From contig NZ_CAJSLV010000048.1 in the NCBI RefSeq assembly GCF_907177275.1, positions 375,781 through 439,780 of the forward strand: a stretch of 64,000 nt of DNA. The letters run 5' to 3'. Source of the DNA: Actinacidiphila cocklensis. GTDB lineage: Bacteria > Actinomycetota > Actinomycetes > Streptomycetales > Streptomycetaceae. A program made the translations under genes and the position numbers. Below the pieces are notes generated by a model that was given only the letters and a program-made list of their open reading frames with translations, was not told the origin of the DNA and searched no databases. This document shows positions 45,965 through 55,382 of this stretch, one piece after another. Numbering within the stretch: position 1 is the stretch's first letter; every line of letters begins with the position of its first letter.

Positions 45965-46487
45965 CCCCCGAGCCTATCCGGGTGACCCCGGGGCCGACTC
46001 CGCCCCCGCCTCCCCCTTCCCCTCCCGGGTGACCCGGGCCGCCCGGGCTTCCGCCCGGACCCGCACCGCAGATCGCGTCCGCTCCCGGGTACCCCCGGCC
46101 CCTGCCCGGCCAGGGCACGTTCTTCCGCGCCCTTCCGGGCGCCGCCGGAGTGCGCGTCGCGCGGACGCTCCCCGGCCTTCCCGGGGTGACTCCCGCGCGG
46201 GACGCACTCCGTGCCCACCCCGAGGGGCGCGGAAAGTCTTCTCCCCCGGGAAGAGGGAAGCCGGGCTCACCCGGAGGGGATCCGGGGCGCCGGAACGCGC
46301 GAGACCCGGGGAACCGACGCGGGAAGTCTTCTCTCCCCGGGAAGAGGGAAGCCGGGCTCACCCGGAGGGCATCCGGGGCGCCGGAACGCGCGGGACCCGG
46401 GTGGCCCGGGGTACCGCGGGAGGGGGCCGCCCGCCCAGGTGGGCGCGGGGTGGACGGGGCGGCCGGGGGGAGGAGGGAGCCCGGGGG
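45965..46487. repeat. Repetitive CCCGGG-rich gap with ~91-bp tandem duplication
   Basis: This 523-bp gap between nagF and rph carries a tandem duplication: 46233-46309 is repeated at 46323-46400 with a 90-91-bp period and only a few changes (shared GGAAGAGGG, CACCCGGAGGG, CCGGGGCGCCGGAACGCGCG). CCCGGG occurs many times across the gap, forming small palindromes. No gene was found. The region may contain rph promoter elements and a nagF terminator. Confidence 0.7.
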
Positions 46488-46721
46488 CTACATCATGTCT
46501 TCGATGTCCGACGCGATCGGGTCCGCGTCCGTGCCGATGACGACCTGGATCGCCGTGCCCATCTTGACGACGCCGTGGGCGCCCGCGGCCTTGAGGGCGG
46601 CCTCGTCGACGAGGGAGGGGTCGACGACCTCGGTGCGGAGCCGGGTGATGCAGCCCTCGACCTCTTCGATGTTGTCGAGTCCGCCGAGCCCGGCGACGAT
46701 CTTCTCTGCCTTGGTGGCCAT
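46488..46721 (-). CDS. nagF: PTS GlcNAc-type EIIB domain protein
   Basis: 77 residues, ATG 46721 with AGGGAGA upstream. It is a single EIIB of the glucose/GlcNAc class; the phosphorylated cysteine is in EEVEGCITRLRTEV (C at about 24), and MGTAIQVVIG follows. It passes phosphate from EIIA to sugar on the EIIC permeases NagE1/NagE2, encoded on the other strand. In S. coelicolor the same nagF-nagE1-nagE2 layout serves N-acetylglucosamine. The divergent gap holds a DasR box. Confidence 0.92.
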   Translation of the reverse strand: MATKAEKIVAGLGGLDNIEEVEGCITRLRTEVVDPSLVDEAALKAAGAHGVVKMGTAIQVVIGTDADPIASDIEDMM

Positions 46722-46860
46722 CTGAGTCTCCCTGTGTCTCTGACCCACCGCGGGTCGGTCCGATATGTCACCGTAACCCACGGTTGGCCCAACTTCACGG
46801 GCGGTTGACCGCCCGGTGGACCACCATGTCGATCATGGACGCCGGTCTCCCGCACCCCCA

Positions 46861-46876
46861 AGTGGTCTACACCACT
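46861..46876. promoter_or_regulatory. DasR box between nagF and nagE1
   Basis: AGTGGTCTACACCACT matches the DasR element (ACTGGTCTAGACCACT) at 13 of 16 bases, with perfect AGTGGT/ACCACT arms. It lies 33 bp before nagE1 and 140 bp before nagF, so one site can repress both divergent transcripts. Confidence 0.85.
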
Positions 46877-46908
46877 GTACGCGACCGCCCCCGCGGCGGA
46901 GGCCGCAG

Positions 46909-48225
46909 GTGAGCGCCGCGGACGCCACCGCGAAACCCCCGGGCCGCACGTGGGGCAGCAGGTTCTTCCAGGGCCTGCAGAAGATGGGCCGAAGCCTCCA
47001 GCTGCCGATCGCCGTCCTGCCCGCGGCCGGCATCATCACCCGCCTCGGCCAGCCCGACGTCTTCGGCAGCGACGGCCTCGGCTGGGATCGGCTCTCGAAG
47101 GTCTTCGTCGGCGCGGGCGGCGCGCTGCTCGACGGCAACTTCGGGCTCCCGCTGCTGTTCTGCGTGGGCGTGGCGATCGGCATGGCGAAGAAGTCCGACG
47201 GCTCGACGGCGCTGGCCGCGGTCGCCGGCTACCTCGTCTACTTCGGCGTCCTCACCCGCTTCCCCAAGGACTGCCCGCAGGGCGCCACGTTCACCCAGCT
47301 CGGCCAGCTGGCCGGCGCCTGCACCCTCAAGGACGGCACGACCACGCTGGCGGAGTTCCAGACGCCCGGCGTCTTCGGCGGCATCGTGATGGGCCTGCTC
47401 ACCGCGTACATGTGGCAGCGCTTCCACCGCACCAAGCTCGCCGACTGGCTCGGCTTCTTCAACGGCCGCCGCCTGGTGCCGATCATCATGGCGGGGGTCG
47501 CGATCGTCTTCGCGGTCATCTGCCTGTGGATCTGGCCGCCGATCGGCGACGGCCTGACCAGCTTCAGCAAGAAGCTGGTCGACCTGGGCTCGTGGGGCGC
47601 CGGGATCTTCGGTGTGGCGAACCGCGCGCTGCTCACCGTGGGCCTGCACCAGTTCCTGAACACCTTCGTGTGGTTCCAGTTCGGCGACTTCACCAAGCCG
47701 GACGGCACGGTCGTGCACGGTGACATCCCGCGGTTCCTGGCCGGCGACCCGACGGCCGGGCAGTTCCAGACCGGCTTCTTCCCGATCATGATGTTCGCGC
47801 TGCCCGCGGCCGCGCTGGCCATGACGCACACCGCGCGGCCGGACCGGCGCAAGGAGGTCGGGGGCATGATGCTGTCGGTGGCGCTGACGTCGTTCGTGAC
47901 CGGCATCACCGAGCCGATCGAGTACTCGTTCCTCTTCATCGCCCCCGTGCTGTACGTGATCCACGCGCTGCTGACCGGCGTGTCGATGGCGCTGTGCTGG
48001 GCACTGGGCATCAAGGACGGCTTCAGCTTCTCCGCGGGCCTGATCGACTACGTCATCAACTGGAACCTGGCGACCAAGCCCTGGCTGATCCTGGTGGTCG
48101 GTGCGGGCTTCGCGGCGGTCTACTACGTCCTCTTCCGCCTGGTGATCCTGCACTTCGATCTGAAAACCCCGGGCCGCGAACCCGGAGACCTGGGCGAGCA
48201 GATGGAGGACGACAACATCAAGTAG
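46909..48225 (+). CDS. nagE1: PTS N-acetylglucosamine EIIC permease NagE1
   Basis: 438 residues from GTG 46909 with GGAGG upstream; an upstream open start at 46816 is untranslated leader. It is a PTS EIIC of the glucose/GlcNAc class with about ten membrane helices and the conserved FFQGLQKMGRSLQLPIAVLP start, AKKSDGSTALAAV, GFFNGRRLVPI and the sugar-site SFVTGITEPIEYSF. It is highly similar to the next gene product (nagE2). Imports and phosphorylates GlcNAc with NagF. In S. coelicolor NagE1 contributes little compared with NagE2. A strong terminator follows. Confidence 0.92.
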   Translation: MSAADATAKPPGRTWGSRFFQGLQKMGRSLQLPIAVLPAAGIITRLGQPDVFGSDGLGWDRLSKVFVGAGGALLDGNFGLPLLFCVGVAIGMAKKSDGSTALAAVAGYLVYFGVLTRFPKDCPQGATFTQLGQLAGACTLKDGTTTLAEFQTPGVFGGIVMGLLTAYMWQRFHRTKLADWLGFFNGRRLVPIIMAGVAIVFAVICLWIWPPIGDGLTSFSKKLVDLGSWGAGIFGVANRALLTVGLHQFLNTFVWFQFGDFTKPDGTVVHGDIPRFLAGDPTAGQFQTGFFPIMMFALPAAALAMTHTARPDRRKEVGGMMLSVALTSFVTGITEPIEYSFLFIAPVLYVIHALLTGVSMALCWALGIKDGFSFSAGLIDYVINWNLATKPWLILVVGAGFAAVYYVLFRLVILHFDLKTPGREPGDLGEQMEDDNIK

Positions 48226-48260
48226 CGCCACCGTGCGTGACGAGTGCGCGCACCGTACGT

Positions 48261-48292
48261 AAGACCCCCTGGTCAACCGGCCGGGGGGTCTT
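48261..48292 (+). terminator. Terminator after nagE1
   Basis: Stem AAGACCCCCTGG / CCGGGGGGTCTT (48261-48272 with 48281-48292, one T-G wobble) and a short loop, 35 bp past the nagE1 stop. nagE2 therefore has its own promoter. Confidence 0.85.
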
Positions 48293-48364
48293 CGCTGTGC
48301 GTGAGCGATGTGACGTAGAGCACGCGGAATCGCGGATTCCTTTACGTGCATCCGACGTGTTACA

Positions 48365-48397
48365 AAAGGTCTACACCACTGAGTGGTATAGACCACG
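48365..48397 (+). promoter_or_regulatory. Two DasR boxes upstream of nagE2
   Basis: AAAGGTCTACACCACT (48365-48380) and AGTGGTATAGACCACG (48382-48397) abut, 11-43 bp before the nagE2 start. Each matches the DasR element over 11-12 of 16 bases. The double site suggests tight repression relieved by glucosamine-6-phosphate. Confidence 0.85.
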
Positions 48398-48407
48398 GAG
48401 GATTTCG

Positions 48408-49682
48408 ATGACAACGGCCACGGCCACCGACGCCGCTCCCGCGGCGCCCCCCGCGAAGAAGCGGGGATCGGGCATTTTCCAGGGCCTGCAGAAGATCGGC
48501 CGCAGCCTGCAGCTGCCGATCGCGGTCCTGCCCGCCGCCGGCATCATGGTCCGGCTGGGCCAGGACGATGTCTTCGGCGCGAAGGGCCTGCACTGGGACA
48601 AGGTCGCGTCCGTCTTCGCCAACGCGGGCGGCGCGCTCACCGGCGCCCTGCCGATGCTGTTCTGCATAGGCGTGGCCATCGGCTTCGCGAAGAAGTCCGA
48701 CGGCTCGACCGCGCTGGCCGCCCTGGTCGGCTTCCTGGTCTACACCAAGGTACTCCAGGCCTTCCCCGTGCATGACGCGGTGATCAACACCACCGCCAAC
48801 AAGGGCCTCGACGTCGCAGCGGTCTACAACGACCCGGGCGTGCTCGGCGGCATCATCATGGGTCTGCTGTCCGCCGTCGTCTGGCAGCGCTTCCACCGCA
48901 CGAAGCTGCCCGACTGGCTGGGCTTCTTCAACGGCCGCCGCCTGGTGCCGATCCTGATGGCCTTCGTCGGCCTGCTCATCGGTGTCTTCTTCGGCCTGGT
49001 CTGGGAGCCGATCGGCGAGGGCATCACGCACTTCGGCAACTGGATGACGGGCCTCGGCCCGGGTGGCGCCGCCCTCTTCGGCGGTGTGAACCGCGCGCTG
49101 ATCCCGGTCGGCATGCACCAGTTCGTCAACGCCGTCGCCTGGTTCCAGATCGGCGACTTCACCGACGCCTCCGGCGCCGTCGTGCACGGCGACATCCCCC
49201 GCTTCCTGGCGGGCGACCACACCGCGGGCATGTTCCAGTCCGGCTTCTTCCCGATCATGATGTTCGGCCTGCCGGCCGCCGCGCTGGCCATGGCGCACAC
49301 CGCGCGGCCCGAGCGCCGCAAGGCCGTGCTCGGCATGATGGTGTCCATCGGCCTGACCTCGTTCGTGACCGGTGTCACCGAGCCGATCGAGTTCTCGTTC
49401 ATGTTCATCGCGCCGGTGCTGTACGTGATCCACATCCTGCTGACGGCAGCGTCGATGGCGATCACCTGGGGCCTGGGCGTGCACGCCGGGTTCAACTTCT
49501 CGGCCGGCCTGATCGACTACGCGATCAACTGGAGCCATGCCACCAGGCCGTGGCTGATCATCCCGATCGGTCTGGTCTTCGCGGCGGTCTACTACGTGGT
49601 CTTCCGCTTCGCGATCATCAAGTTCGACCTGAAGACCCCGGGCCGCGAGCCCGAGGAGGAGATCGAGGACCTGACCAAGTAG
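48408..49682 (+). CDS. nagE2: PTS N-acetylglucosamine EIIC permease NagE2
   Basis: 424 residues, ATG 48408 with GGAGG at good spacing. It is a paralogue of NagE1 with the same motifs (IFQGLQKIGRSLQLPIAVLP, SFVTGVTEPIEFSF) and about ten membrane helices. In S. coelicolor NagE2 is the main GlcNAc transporter. It has its own DasR-controlled promoter. The last 20 residues are acidic (EEEIEDLTK). After the stop, three tandem GTCGGGCAG units (49682-49708) lie before the convergent MBL gene. Confidence 0.94.
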   Translation: MTTATATDAAPAAPPAKKRGSGIFQGLQKIGRSLQLPIAVLPAAGIMVRLGQDDVFGAKGLHWDKVASVFANAGGALTGALPMLFCIGVAIGFAKKSDGSTALAALVGFLVYTKVLQAFPVHDAVINTTANKGLDVAAVYNDPGVLGGIIMGLLSAVVWQRFHRTKLPDWLGFFNGRRLVPILMAFVGLLIGVFFGLVWEPIGEGITHFGNWMTGLGPGGAALFGGVNRALIPVGMHQFVNAVAWFQIGDFTDASGAVVHGDIPRFLAGDHTAGMFQSGFFPIMMFGLPAAALAMAHTARPERRKAVLGMMVSIGLTSFVTGVTEPIEFSFMFIAPVLYVIHILLTAASMAITWGLGVHAGFNFSAGLIDYAINWSHATRPWLIIPIGLVFAAVYYVVFRFAIIKFDLKTPGREPEEEIEDLTK

Positions 49683-49739
49683 GTCGGGCAGGTCGGGCAG
49701 GTCGGCTCGACGCAGGACGTACGAGGGCGGGCGCCCGGT

Positions 49740-50492
49740 CTACAGCTCGTAGACCGCGCCCGCCTTCGCCAGTTCCACCGGGCCGTCGAAGGCGTCCTGG
49801 GCGTCGCGGAGGTTGGCCGCGGGGCTGGTCCAGGGCGGGATGTGGGTCAGGACGAGCCGGGAGGCGCCGGCGCGGGCGGCGATCTGGCCGGCCTCGCGGC
49901 CGTTGAGGTGCAACTCGGGGATGTCCTCCTTGCCGGCCGTGAAGGACGCCTCGCACAGGAAGAGGTCCGCGCCCCGGGCAAGGGTGTCCAGCGCGTCGCA
50001 GGGGCCGGTGTCGCCGGAGTACGTGAGGGTGCGGCCCTGGTAGCCGAGCCGGAAGCCGTAGGCCTCGACGGGGTGGCTGACCAGGTCGGTGCTGACGTCG
50101 AAGGGGCCGAGCCGGAAGGTGCCCGGGCGCAGGGTGCGGAAGTCGAAGACCTCGCTCATGCACTTCTCGTCGGGGACGTCCCCGTAGGCGATGTTCAGCC
50201 GGCGTTCGGTGCCGGCCGGGCCGTACACCGGGATCGCGGCGGCCGGGCCGCCGTCGTGCCGGTAGTAGCGGGCCACGAAGTAGCCGCACATGTCGATGCA
50301 GTGGTCGGCGTGCAGATGGCTCAGCACGACCGCGTCCAGGTCGTAGAGCCCGCAGTGGCGCTGCAGTTCGCCCAGGGCGCCGTTGCCCATGTCGATCAGC
50401 AGCCGGAAGCCGTCGGCCTCGACGAGATAGCTCGAGCAAGCCGAGTCCGCGGACGGGAACGACCCCGAGCAGCCGACGACGGTGAGCTTCAT
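49740..50492 (-). CDS. MBL-fold metallo-hydrolase
   Basis: 250 residues from ATG 50492 (MKLTVVGCSGSFP); GGAGG lies about eleven bases before, a little far, and GTG 50516 is another choice. The metallo-beta-lactamase HxHxDH motif is LSHLHADHCIDMC, followed by SHPVEAYGFRL and TYSGDTGPCD, with a final LTHIPPW. The pattern is like RNase Z/cyclic phosphodiesterase (ElaC-type) enzymes, so a nucleotide or RNA phosphodiester is possible. It is transcribed towards nagE2. Confidence 0.92.
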   Translation of the reverse strand: MKLTVVGCSGSFPSADSACSSYLVEADGFRLLIDMGNGALGELQRHCGLYDLDAVVLSHLHADHCIDMCGYFVARYYRHDGGPAAAIPVYGPAGTERRLNIAYGDVPDEKCMSEVFDFRTLRPGTFRLGPFDVSTDLVSHPVEAYGFRLGYQGRTLTYSGDTGPCDALDTLARGADLFLCEASFTAGKEDIPELHLNGREAGQIAARAGASRLVLTHIPPWTSPAANLRDAQDAFDGPVELAKAGAVYEL

Positions 50493-50721
50493 TTCCGGAA
50501 ACACCTCCGTGGACACGCCGCATTCACCCCATTCCGCGCGGGGTGGGGGGATTGGCGGAAAGCTGTCCGCCGTGTCTTGCGAGGGTAAAGCGGGAGGCGG
50601 CGTGCTGGGCCTCCACGGCGCCCCGTTGTGGGCGGAATCACCAGTCCGGGGGGTCTTTTACGTCCCGTACGGCCGCACTTGGCGATTTGTGATCGGCTGC
50701 GGAAGGTAAAAGAACGGCGAT

Positions 50722-50752
50722 ACGCCGGACGGGACACCCGCCCGTCCGGCGT
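50722..50752 (-). terminator. Terminator downstream of cysM
   Basis: Perfect 12-bp stem ACGCCGGACGGG / CCCGTCCGGCGT with a seven-base loop, 38 bp past the cysM stop. On the reverse strand TTCTTTTAC follows, giving a real U-rich tract. Confidence 0.85.
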
Positions 50753-50789
50753 TCGTGGGGTGCGGGCCGCGGCTCGGGCGGCCCGGGGC

Positions 50790-52244
<1,455 letters not shown>

Positions 52245-52322
52245 TCACGTCGGAGGAAACCATGGGCTCATCGTATCGATTCCCCGAACCGGGCCGAGTC
52301 GCCCGTCTCGGTATCCGGGACG

Positions 52323-52733
52323 TCAGGCGTACGAAGCCACTACTTTGACCGGTTCTTCCGTGACGGCACCGTCCACGATGCGGAACGAGCGGAACTGGAA
52401 GTCCTCGGCGGTGGACACCAGGACGTAGTGGGCACCGGGTTCGTTGGCGTAGCTGATGTCGGTACGCGAGGGGTACGCCTCGGTCGCGGTGTGCGAGTGG
52501 TAGACGATCACCGGCTCCTCGTCCCGGTCGTCCAGGTCGCGGTAGAGCCTGAGCAGGTCGGTGGAGTCGAACTCGTAGAAGGTCGGCGAGCGGGCCGCGT
52601 TCAGCATCGGGATGAACCGCTCGGGGCGGCCGCTGCCCTCCGGCCCCGCCACGATGCCGCAGGCCTCGTCGGGGTGGTCGGCGCGGGCGTGGGCCACGAT
52701 CGCGTCGTACAGCTCCTGGGTGATGGTCAGCAT
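52323..52733 (-). CDS. mec: Mec-type JAMM/MPN protease (CysO-cysteine peptidase)
   Basis: 136 residues from ATG 52733; no clear ribosome site, so possibly leaderless. The JAMM zinc motif is complete: the upstream Glu (DEACGIVAG), HSHTATEAYPSRTD (HxH-x7-S-x2-D) in VIVYHSHTATEAYPSRTD. In mycobacteria Mec releases cysteine from CysO-cysteine. Its distance to cysO (305 bp, with a separate leader) suggests that mec has its own promoter. A second role in trimming the C-terminal MA of CysO is possible. Confidence 0.94.
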   Translation of the reverse strand: MLTITQELYDAIVAHARADHPDEACGIVAGPEGSGRPERFIPMLNAARSPTFYEFDSTDLLRLYRDLDDRDEEPVIVYHSHTATEAYPSRTDISYANEPGAHYVLVSTAEDFQFRSFRIVDGAVTEEPVKVVASYA

Positions 52734-52795
52734 GCGGGAAAAGTAACAGGGGCGCCCGCGGCCGCCGCAGGGCACCGCCACCCCTCACGCCCGCC

Positions 52796-54271
52796 TCACA
52801 GCGCGGCGGCGTCCGGCGCGGTCTGCGCGCTGCCCGGGAGGGCGCCGGCCGGCTCCGGCGGCACGTGGGCGCGGCGGGCGAAGGCGGCCGGGTTGCGCCG
52901 CTTGAGCACCCGGTAGCCGACCGCGAGCACGGCGAACCACACCGGGACGCCGTACAGCGAGATCCGGGCCTCGCCGTCGGCGCCGATCAGCACCACGACG
53001 GCCGCCAGGAAGCCCAGCGCCGCCCAGCTGGCCGCGGCGCCGCCGGGCGCGGTGAACCAGGCGGGGGCGGCGCGTCCGGCGCGCACCGCGGCCCGGTAGC
53101 GGATGTGCGAGCCGAGGATGACGCCCCAGGTCCACACCCCGGCGACCGTGGCGAAGGCGGTGATGTAGGTGAACGCGCCTGCCGGGTCGACGTAGTTGAG
53201 CCACACCCCGATGCCCATCACGGCGACCGAGACGAGGATGCCGGCCGCCGGGGTGCGGCGGCCGGTCAGCCGGCCGAAGACCTTCGGCCCCTGGCCGTTG
53301 ACGGCGAGGTCGCGCAGCATCCGGCCGGTGGAGTACATCCCGGAGTTGCACGACGACAGGGCGGCGGACAGGACCACGAAGTTGACGATGCCGGCGCCGA
53401 AGGGGATGCCGATCTTCTCGAAGGCGGCCACGAACGGGCTGACGCCGGGCCGGAATTCGGTCCAGGACACCACGCAGAGGATCACCGTCAGCGCGCCGAC
53501 GTAGAACAGCACGATGCGCCACGGCAGGGTGTTGATGGCCTTGGGCAGGGTCTCGCGCGGGTTCTGCGCCTCCCCCGCGGTCACCCCGACCAGTTCGACC
53601 GCGACGTAGGCGAACATCACGATCTGCAGCGTCAGCAGCGAGCGGCCGACGCCGTTGGGGAAGAAGCCGCCGTCCTGCCACAGGTGGCCGACCGACGCGG
53701 TGTCACCGGCCGCGGACAGCCCGAGCGTCAGCACCCCGACGCCGATCAGGATCATCCCGAGGATCGCGGTGACCTTGATCATCGACAGCCAGAACTCGAC
53801 CTCGCCGAAGAGCTTCACCGAGATCAGGTTGGCCGCGAAGAGCACCAGCAGGAAGCCGGCCGCCGCAGTCCACTGCGGGACCTGCGGCCACCAGTACTGC
53901 AGGTAGGTGGCGGCCGCGGTCACCTCGGCCATGCCGGTGACGACCCACATCAGCCAGTACGTCCAGCCGGTGACGTAGCCGGCGAACGGGCCGAGGAACT
54001 CGCGGGCGTAGTCGGCGAAGGAGCCCGACACCGGGCGGTAGGTGAGCAGTTCGCCCAGTGCCCGCATGATCGCGAAGACCGCGACCCCGGCGACGGCGTA
54101 CATCAGGATCAGGCTGGGCCCCGCCTGGTGGATGGCGCGGCCCGCGCCGAGGAAGAGCCCGGTGCCGATCGCGCCGCCGATCGCGATCATCTGGATCTGC
54201 CGGCTGCCGAGGCCGCGCTGGTAGTCCTCGTCGGGGCCGGTTTCGGGCGTCGCGCCCTTCACGTCCGTCAT
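52796..54271 (-). CDS. APC-family amino acid permease
   Basis: 491 residues from ATG 54271. Twelve hydrophobic segments. The AAT subgroup signature RQIQMIAIGGAIGTGLFLGAG is present, with GTGLFLG and the YVAVELVGVTAGEAQNP consensus. Family members are proton symporters for amino acids such as D-alanine, glycine, asparagine or GABA; the substrate cannot be read from sequence. Single gene, with no obvious ribosome site before the start. Confidence 0.92.
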   Translation of the reverse strand: MTDVKGATPETGPDEDYQRGLGSRQIQMIAIGGAIGTGLFLGAGRAIHQAGPSLILMYAVAGVAVFAIMRALGELLTYRPVSGSFADYAREFLGPFAGYVTGWTYWLMWVVTGMAEVTAAATYLQYWWPQVPQWTAAAGFLLVLFAANLISVKLFGEVEFWLSMIKVTAILGMILIGVGVLTLGLSAAGDTASVGHLWQDGGFFPNGVGRSLLTLQIVMFAYVAVELVGVTAGEAQNPRETLPKAINTLPWRIVLFYVGALTVILCVVSWTEFRPGVSPFVAAFEKIGIPFGAGIVNFVVLSAALSSCNSGMYSTGRMLRDLAVNGQGPKVFGRLTGRRTPAAGILVSVAVMGIGVWLNYVDPAGAFTYITAFATVAGVWTWGVILGSHIRYRAAVRAGRAAPAWFTAPGGAAASWAALGFLAAVVVLIGADGEARISLYGVPVWFAVLAVGYRVLKRRNPAAFARRAHVPPEPAGALPGSAQTAPDAAAL

Positions 54272-54343
54272 GCCCGGATTCGTACCACGCGGGCGCGGCA
54301 CCGAAATCCCGGCTGCGCCACCCGAGGGGCGGGGCGGGACGCC

Positions 54344-54907
54344 CTACGGCATCAGGGTCTCGACCAGTGACTCCTGGAGCGCGCCGAGCCACAGGTAGGC
54401 GACCACCATCGGCTTGCGCTCGTCGTCGTCGGGCAGGTGGTAGAGGCCGTTGTCGTCGTCCTCGGTGATGTCCAGGTAGGCGCCGATGGTCAGCCGCAGG
54501 TCGTTGAAGGTGCCCAGCCACTGCCGGGACTCCTCGGACGTCAGGTCGAGCACCGGGCCGCCGCGGTCCAGGCAGCGCACCACGGACAGGGCGTCGTCGC
54601 GCTTGCGCGCCCGCAGGTCGTTCTCGGTGAAGCGGCGGAACTCCGAGGCGTCCGCCTTCTCCTCGTAGGCGTCCGGGAACAGCCTGGCCAGCGCCGGGTC
54701 GTCCGGCGGCTTGCTCGGACCCTCGGCGAACAGCTCGGCCAGCGGGTCGGCGTCCGCGTCGGCGGCGCCGGGTCCCGGGCCGACCAGTTCGAGCAGCTGC
54801 ACGACCAGGGAGCGCAGGATGGAGATCTCGCCCTGGTCCAGCTCGATGGCCGCACCGCCGCCCTCGACCGCCCAGAAGGAGCCGGACCGGCCCCGCTCGC
54901 CCGCCAT
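54344..54907 (-). CDS. DUF2017 protein
   Basis: 187 residues, ATG 54907, sharing its first base with the clpS stop (TGATG). The DUF2017 signature is the N-terminal hydrophobic segment AAIELDQGEISILRSLVVQLLELV and the later RRFTENDLRARKRDDALSVVRCL. Actinobacterial, usually directly downstream of clpS as here, which suggests a link to protein degradation, but no activity is known. Confidence 0.9.
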   Translation of the reverse strand: MAGERGRSGSFWAVEGGGAAIELDQGEISILRSLVVQLLELVGPGPGAADADADPLAELFAEGPSKPPDDPALARLFPDAYEEKADASEFRRFTENDLRARKRDDALSVVRCLDRGGPVLDLTSEESRQWLGTFNDLRLTIGAYLDITEDDDNGLYHLPDDDERKPMVVAYLWLGALQESLVETLMP

Positions 54908-55227
54908 CAGCGGTCCTGCGAAAGGGTCGCCCACAGTCCGTAGCCGTGCATGGCCTGCACGTCGCGCTCCATCTCTTCGCGGGTGCCGCTGGAGACCACG
55001 GCCCTGCCCTTGTGGTGGACGTCCTGCATGAGTTTGGTGGCCTTGTCCTTCGAGTAGCCGAAGTACGCCTGAAAGACGTACGTCACGTAGCTCATGAGGT
55101 TGACCGGGTCGTTGTGCACGATCGTCACCCACGGAACGTCCGGCTCGGGGACCGCGGAAGGCGATCCGCTCGACTCGGGCAGTTCGGTCTCGACAGGCTC
55201 GACAGGGGCGACACTCACAGGTTCCAT
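54907..55227 (-). CDS. clpS: ClpS, N-end-rule adaptor of ClpAP/ClpCP
   Basis: 106 residues from ATG 55227 with AAGAG upstream; the frame to 55344 is not supported. The ClpS core is [21 protein letters not shown], then the [11 protein letters not shown] segment. The DPVN loop and following Tyr/Met positions that bind N-degron residues are present. The N-terminal 30 residues are a Pro/Glu-rich tail that engages the ClpC/ClpA N-domain. It delivers N-end-rule substrates to Clp protease. It is in one unit with DUF2017. Confidence 0.94.
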   Translation of the reverse strand: MEPVSVAPVEPVETELPESSGSPSAVPEPDVPWVTIVHNDPVNLMSYVTYVFQAYFGYSKDKATKLMQDVHHKGRAVVSSGTREEMERDVQAMHGYGLWATLSQDR

Positions 55228-55342
55228 GCTGCCGCTCTTGTGGGGTCTCGCACAAATGGACGTGCTCGCAAGGGTGCCGCCGGTTGGGCCGAGAGGCGTA
55301 CCGGAAGCCTTCGCGCGGTGTGAGGGCGCGCACACCCCCGAC

Positions 55343-55363
55343 ATCTCGTCAGTCTGACGAGAT
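55343..55363. promoter_or_regulatory. 21-bp operator before pncB
   Basis: Perfect arms ATCTCGTCAG and CTGACGAGAT around a single T make a 21-bp palindrome. A TAGCAT -10 follows at 55371-55376, and the ATG at 55383 is only a few bases further, so the palindrome lies where -35 would be. It is a likely repressor site of an NAD-metabolism regulator such as an NrtR-type protein; the regulator is not in this window. Confidence 0.7.
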
Positions 55364-55382
55364 AGGGGGTAGCATCCGGGTC

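Noticed and set aside
46801..46832. GGTGGACCACC as another DasR box for nagF
   Set aside because: It lacks the GGTCTAGACC core spacing; only a chance palindrome is supported.
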